The position numbers were made by a program, and so were the translations under genes. The notes beneath the pieces were generated by a model that was given only the letters and a program-made list of their open reading frames with translations, was not told the DNA's origin and did not search any database. From Maccoyibacter intestinihominis (lineage in GTDB: Bacteria; Bacillota; Clostridia; Lachnospirales; Lachnospiraceae): a stretch of DNA of 64,000 nucleotides. Positions within the stretch are counted from its first letter, which is position 1; every line of letters begins with the position of its first letter. This document shows, piece after piece, positions 60,605 to 64,000 of this stretch. The stretch is taken from positions 124,001 to 188,000 of the forward strand of contig NZ_JBBMEX010000003.1 of the NCBI RefSeq assembly GCF_040096355.1, written 5' to 3'.

Positions 60605-62005
60605 TTACCTTTTGCTTGCTGATGTTTGTTTTTGAGAATCTATGATAAATAATTTAGGTGGATTCTCCCCATTTTCCAGCCTAAACTTATGAAGACTCTC
60701 AATCTTATCATCCCGTACAGGATTTCCAACTTTAACATATACAAATACTCTCTGTGTAGTACCCTCAGCTTTTGCATACTCTTCAATTTGTTCTTCGTAT
60801 CCATGAATATAATCAGCATTTGATGAAAGCTTTATCTCAACAACAGTCTTATCATTTCCTCTGCTCATTTTTAAATCTACTGGTCCAGGACCTTCATTTG
60901 CTTCAAATGCCATATCTATATTATTTTGTGTGCAATAATACTTTCCCGAAAGATGCAAAAGTCTTTGTAATGATTTTTCTCTTTTGCTTGTTGATGCTGA
61001 CAATATTTCGTCCCAACCTCGATTGTTTTCTATCCAATCTCTAAATATTGAAAGGACTTCTATGGTTGCTTCCAAACTACTTAGTTCTCTCTTTGCAGAA
61101 TGTGAAAGCACATCAAATATTCCCTCTCTTTTAATCTGCTTAAATGTGCTTGCTACCAAATATTCAGCATTACTTTCAATTTCATATGGTGCTATTGTCT
61201 GTGTACGATAGTTTTCTATCATTCTGCCACATCGCTCAGAATTTTTGAAAATATGTTCTTTCAAATATTCTTTCTTATCTGCCGAACACATTTTTCTCCA
61301 TTCTTTTCCAACTGCTTCATTTACCTCGTCACGGATTGCTTGATTCTCTTGAATCACTCTATCAATATCACTCCAAGATTCCGCTATTGGAATCTCATGC
61401 AAAACCTCTTCTGGTAAATAAAGAAGTTCACATTTTTTATATGGATTAATTGCAATTTCCCCTTGAAATTCAATATCAGGATATTTATCCGTATTTATGT
61501 TCAACTTTCTATTTATCCCTATCGTATAGTTTCTTATATCTGGCAATATAATAGTTGCTATCATGTCACTCAAGCGATCTGCTGAAACATTCTTTTCAAA
61601 AAGTCCTACAAGCTGGAATATTTCCGGCTGTTCTGAACCTGATTTAACTATATCAAAAGCATCATTTATTACTTGTTTCGACAAAACCGATCCGAATCCT
61701 GCATCAATTCCAGTTTCTGAAACGCCAAGATTAATTCCACTTACTCCTGGAAAATGAAAAAGTTTCAGTGCAGCCCTGTATAACTTATCTTCCTTACTTT
61801 TTGAAGAATCAAGCAAAATCATTATTTTTCGATAGAAACTATTAATTCTTTCATAAGAACCTTGAAACTCTGGCGTTTTATTTACTTTAAGTCTAAGTAA
61901 ATTAATAAAAAATGGACTATCTCTATTAATTATAGAATCAAATACACCAAGTTCTTTAAATTCGTTATCCAAGTTCAAAAACTCTGTAATAAAAATATCT
62001 TCCAT
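60605..62005 (-). CDS. Putative PD-(D/E)XK nuclease-like protein
   Basis: A 466-residue protein. The first ~340 residues are helical and not recognised. The C-terminal part has GPGPVDLKMSRGNDKTVVEI directly followed by KLSSN, the spacing of a PD-(D/E)XK active site (Asp, Glu, Lys), then HGYEEQIEEYAKAEG, a helix usual in that fold. I therefore call a nuclease-like domain with moderate confidence. It lies immediately after pglX (45 bases) and before the AlbA_2 gene. In BREX no nuclease is core, so this may be an accessory effector. A GGAAAGGA site precedes the ATG. Confidence 0.6.
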   Translation of the reverse strand: MEDIFITEFLNLDNEFKELGVFDSIINRDSPFFINLLRLKVNKTPEFQGSYERINSFYRKIMILLDSSKSKEDKLYRAALKLFHFPGVSGINLGVSETGIDAGFGSVLSKQVINDAFDIVKSGSEQPEIFQLVGLFEKNVSADRLSDMIATIILPDIRNYTIGINRKLNINTDKYPDIEFQGEIAINPYKKCELLYLPEEVLHEIPIAESWSDIDRVIQENQAIRDEVNEAVGKEWRKMCSADKKEYLKEHIFKNSERCGRMIENYRTQTIAPYEIESNAEYLVASTFKQIKREGIFDVLSHSAKRELSSLEATIEVLSIFRDWIENNRGWDEILSASTSKREKSLQRLLHLSGKYYCTQNNIDMAFEANEGPGPVDLKMSRGNDKTVVEIKLSSNADYIHGYEEQIEEYAKAEGTTQRVFVYVKVGNPVRDDKIESLHKFRLENGENPPKLFIIDSQKQTSASKR

Positions 62006-62050
62006 ATATAATCCTTTCCAAATATAATTTTGCTTGATTTCAACTATACA

Positions 62051-64000
62051 CTATATCTTTGCCAGCAAGTCCACTTTCAATGCTTTTTTACCTTCCTGTG
62101 CTACTTCCACTCCTTGGAATTTTGCATAATTTACCTTTACACCATCATCCAAGTCAATCTCGATTCTCTGATTAGCAACATGGGCAATGGCTTCATCATA
62201 TATTTTCATCTCTGCTAGCTGCTTTGTGTACTTTGTTACTGCCTTTGTAGCCTTTGATTTCTCTGATGCTGATGTTGCATTGTCAATCGTATACTGAGCA
62301 CTCTGCATAGCAGTCTCCACATATTTCTGCGCTTTATGAAGATAATCTGTTCTTACTCTGCCAACTGTATCAGCATCATATCGGTGCATATAAATAAGTG
62401 CCTTGAAACCATTCTGCTTGCCACTGTCAAATAGCCAGTAAATAGGACGCTTACCAGATCCTGTAACAGAATAAGTATTGCAATGATCCTTGAAGAAATC
62501 ATTTAAGAAATAATTTCTGATTACTTCTCTGCTTGTGTTTCCTTTGTTGCCAAGTGCTTTTGCAATAAAATCAAGGTTTGTTTCCAATGACTTCTCACCA
62601 TATACAATCTTCACCAATTCACAGAATCTTGAAACAATATCATCCGAGAAATATTCTTCATCACAAATAGGAATGATATTATCTTTGTCAGGATTATAAG
62701 TGCATTTTTTCACACCTTCATCTGTCTTATAATAAAATTCACCTATTGGAACGGATGCCCCCGGTGCTCCGGCAAATCCAGTTCCACAAACTGGTGCTGA
62801 TGCTTCAAAGAAATGTGCTTCAAAAGGCTGTCCTACCAAAACAAGACCTTCCTCATCCAATGAATATCGTCCAAACATACATCCAACAGCATAAGAAACC
62901 AAGCTCTTAATATCACGCTGTAAATCTGCTTTACGAACTGTGACATCTTTATCTTCTACCTCTGGTGTCAATTCATCCTGCAAGCCATAAATATCAATAA
63001 AAATACGATTCAATTCTTCCTCATTTGCTTTGAGCTGATTAAAGCGTTCATTGCATTCATTCTCCCAGCAAGTGTAACATTCTGCTAAATTAATATCTGC
63101 TGTATCATCAAATAATGCTCTATTCCGCGAAATAACAGATATTAACGGATGACGTTTAAAATTCCACGAAGTTTCATAATTGTCCCAATCACATTTACTA
63201 ATTTCAATGTTATATTTTACAACTTCATCTATATTACTCTTTCTTCTAACATCATAAATAAATGGTAGTCTATTCATGTTACCAGCAGTAAGATTCATTG
63301 TTGGCGCAATAAAAGAGAAACATGACTCTGCTGCTTTAGAATTCAAAAAAGCAAGTGTATAATATATTTTACTTGCATCCTTGATAAACATCGAATCCCC
63401 TGCTTGGTCAAAAATAAATCCTTTCGGTAAAAAACGTAGTCCAATTCCAGAACTCCCAATTCTTTTCCATGACAATCCCTCTTTAAAAAAGAACTTCTCA
63501 TTTCTTATAACTGAACTTTTTTCGTTTCGAATGCTTTTTCCATTATCTTTCCACATAACAACATTATTATGATTTCCATACCATTTTCGAAATTCGCCAC
63601 CACAATTATATCTTTTATATATTTCGTTTTCGTTAAACATTGCGGTTTTAGTATAATTAACCTCATACCACAATCTTATATATTTGCTATTATTTCCTGT
63701 TTGCATTCCAGTGCAACAATTTGCAGTTTTATCAAGTGTAGAATTTTTAAATGCATTTAATAAATTATCACTAACCCAATAAGCAATAGGCTGACCTGAT
63801 ATTTGCCCAAAAACTGCCTGGTTAGTAATATACCTATTATTCTTTAAAAGGAACATTTTCTCTTTGCTTTTTTGTGTATTTGGTTCAACAAGTCTTATAT
63901 ATATTCCCTTAAAATTCTGAATATGAGTTTTTTTGATTACAAAAGTCGTGGTCTGCACTACTTCTCCACCTATTTCTTCAAATGCTCTTGCTCCAAGATG
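62051..64000 (-). CDS. pglX: BREX adenine-specific DNA methyltransferase PglX (5' part outside window)
   Basis: The frame is open through base 64000; the first visible residues read HLGARAFEEIGGEVVQTT, which continues the methyltransferase core of PglX. The visible 650 residues are the C-terminal half: target-recognition and helical domains with RHPLISVISRNRALFDDT and DEEGLVLVGQPFEAHFF. The catalytic NPPY motif lies outside. PglX methylates adenine in an asymmetric host site and is the modification and recognition component of BREX. brxA, brxB and brxC are expected upstream, beyond the window. Confidence 0.9.
   Translation of the reverse strand, partial: HLGARAFEEIGGEVVQTTTFVIKKTHIQNFKGIYIRLVEPNTQKSKEKMFLLKNNRYITNQAVFGQISGQPIAYWVSDNLLNAFKNSTLDKTANCCTGMQTGNNSKYIRLWYEVNYTKTAMFNENEIYKRYNCGGEFRKWYGNHNNVVMWKDNGKSIRNEKSSVIRNEKFFFKEGLSWKRIGSSGIGLRFLPKGFIFDQAGDSMFIKDASKIYYTLAFLNSKAAESCFSFIAPTMNLTAGNMNRLPFIYDVRRKSNIDEVVKYNIEISKCDWDNYETSWNFKRHPLISVISRNRALFDDTADINLAECYTCWENECNERFNQLKANEEELNRIFIDIYGLQDELTPEVEDKDVTVRKADLQRDIKSLVSYAVGCMFGRYSLDEEGLVLVGQPFEAHFFEASAPVCGTGFAGAPGASVPIGEFYYKTDEGVKKCTYNPDKDNIIPICDEEYFSDDIVSRFCELVKIVYGEKSLETNLDFIAKALGNKGNTSREVIRNYFLNDFFKDHCNTYSVTGSGKRPIYWLFDSGKQNGFKALIYMHRYDADTVGRVRTDYLHKAQKYVETAMQSAQYTIDNATSASEKSKATKAVTKYTKQLAEMKIYDEAIAHVANQRIEIDLDDGVKVNYAKFQGVEVAQEGKKALKVDLLAKI

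Overview
The window looks like an accessory, mosaic stretch of a Clostridia chromosome, most likely Lachnospiraceae. Reasons: AGGAGG-type ribosome binding sites throughout, Firmicutes conjugative-element genes (PcfB, TcpA/VirD4-type coupling protein, ArdA, TnpW-like), an AgrC/AgrA-type pair, and DUF3879/DUF6033-like genes. Nearly every gene is on the minus strand. No rRNA or tRNA gene was seen. Family names come from reading motifs, not from searches.

Region 1 (1-14.4 kb) is the regulatory/mobilisation arm of an integrative conjugative element. It holds the coupling protein (cut by the window), PcfB, a conserved ICE protein, ArdA, an orphan C5 methyltransferase, a DUF4406-like protein, ParB, TnpW-like and a 1314-residue ArdC/YodL polyvalent protein. 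The 1-6.6 kb part is GC-rich. It is interrupted by very AT-rich cargo (6.66-10.1 kb): a small Cro/C1 repressor and an unrecognised 991-residue protein whose last codons run through ICE terminator hairpins. A 164-bp imperfect palindrome and a G12C21 tract lie next to parB.

Region 2 (14.5-28.9 kb) is a patchwork of a receiver-less winged-helix regulator, four DUF3879/DUF6033-like genes, a truncated IS1182-type transposase, an AgrC/AgrA-like pair with 21-bp-period repeats upstream, a complete IS3-family element, a MATE exporter, an IS4 remnant, a chemoreceptor with a broken start, and a deleted IS3 copy.

Region 3 (28.9-39.3 kb) is a graveyard of tyrosine integrases. Three integrase 3'-end remnants delimit small cargo (an EEP-fold nuclease with two unknown genes; a GNAT with a chimeric tail). 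Further right are an excisionase-like gene, unknown genes, TetR, an AraC-like half-regulator, an HNH endonuclease gene that truncates a NUDIX gene, a PAS protein and a YaiI/YqxD protein.

Region 4 (39.4-64 kb, continuing past the window) is the most interesting. It is one long minus-strand operon that starts as a type 1-like BREX phage-defence locus: pglX (partial), a PD-(D/E)XK-like protein, an AlbA_2/Schlafen-type ATP-binding regulator, pglZ, a DUF2971 protein and brxL. It continues without a real gap into a leucine-rich-repeat protein, a PH-like protein, a TerY-P-type signalling triad (Ser/Thr kinase with zinc ribbon, VWA protein, PP2C phosphatase), a transglutaminase-fold protein, a 1645-residue SMC/Rad50-like ATPase, a BrxD-like ATPase, an RNA-polymerase-alpha-CTD-like mini protein and an SF1 helicase cut off after its Walker A region. 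My interpretation is a BREX locus with an added phosphorylation-controlled DNA-processing module. That is inference; the gene content and spacing are seen directly.
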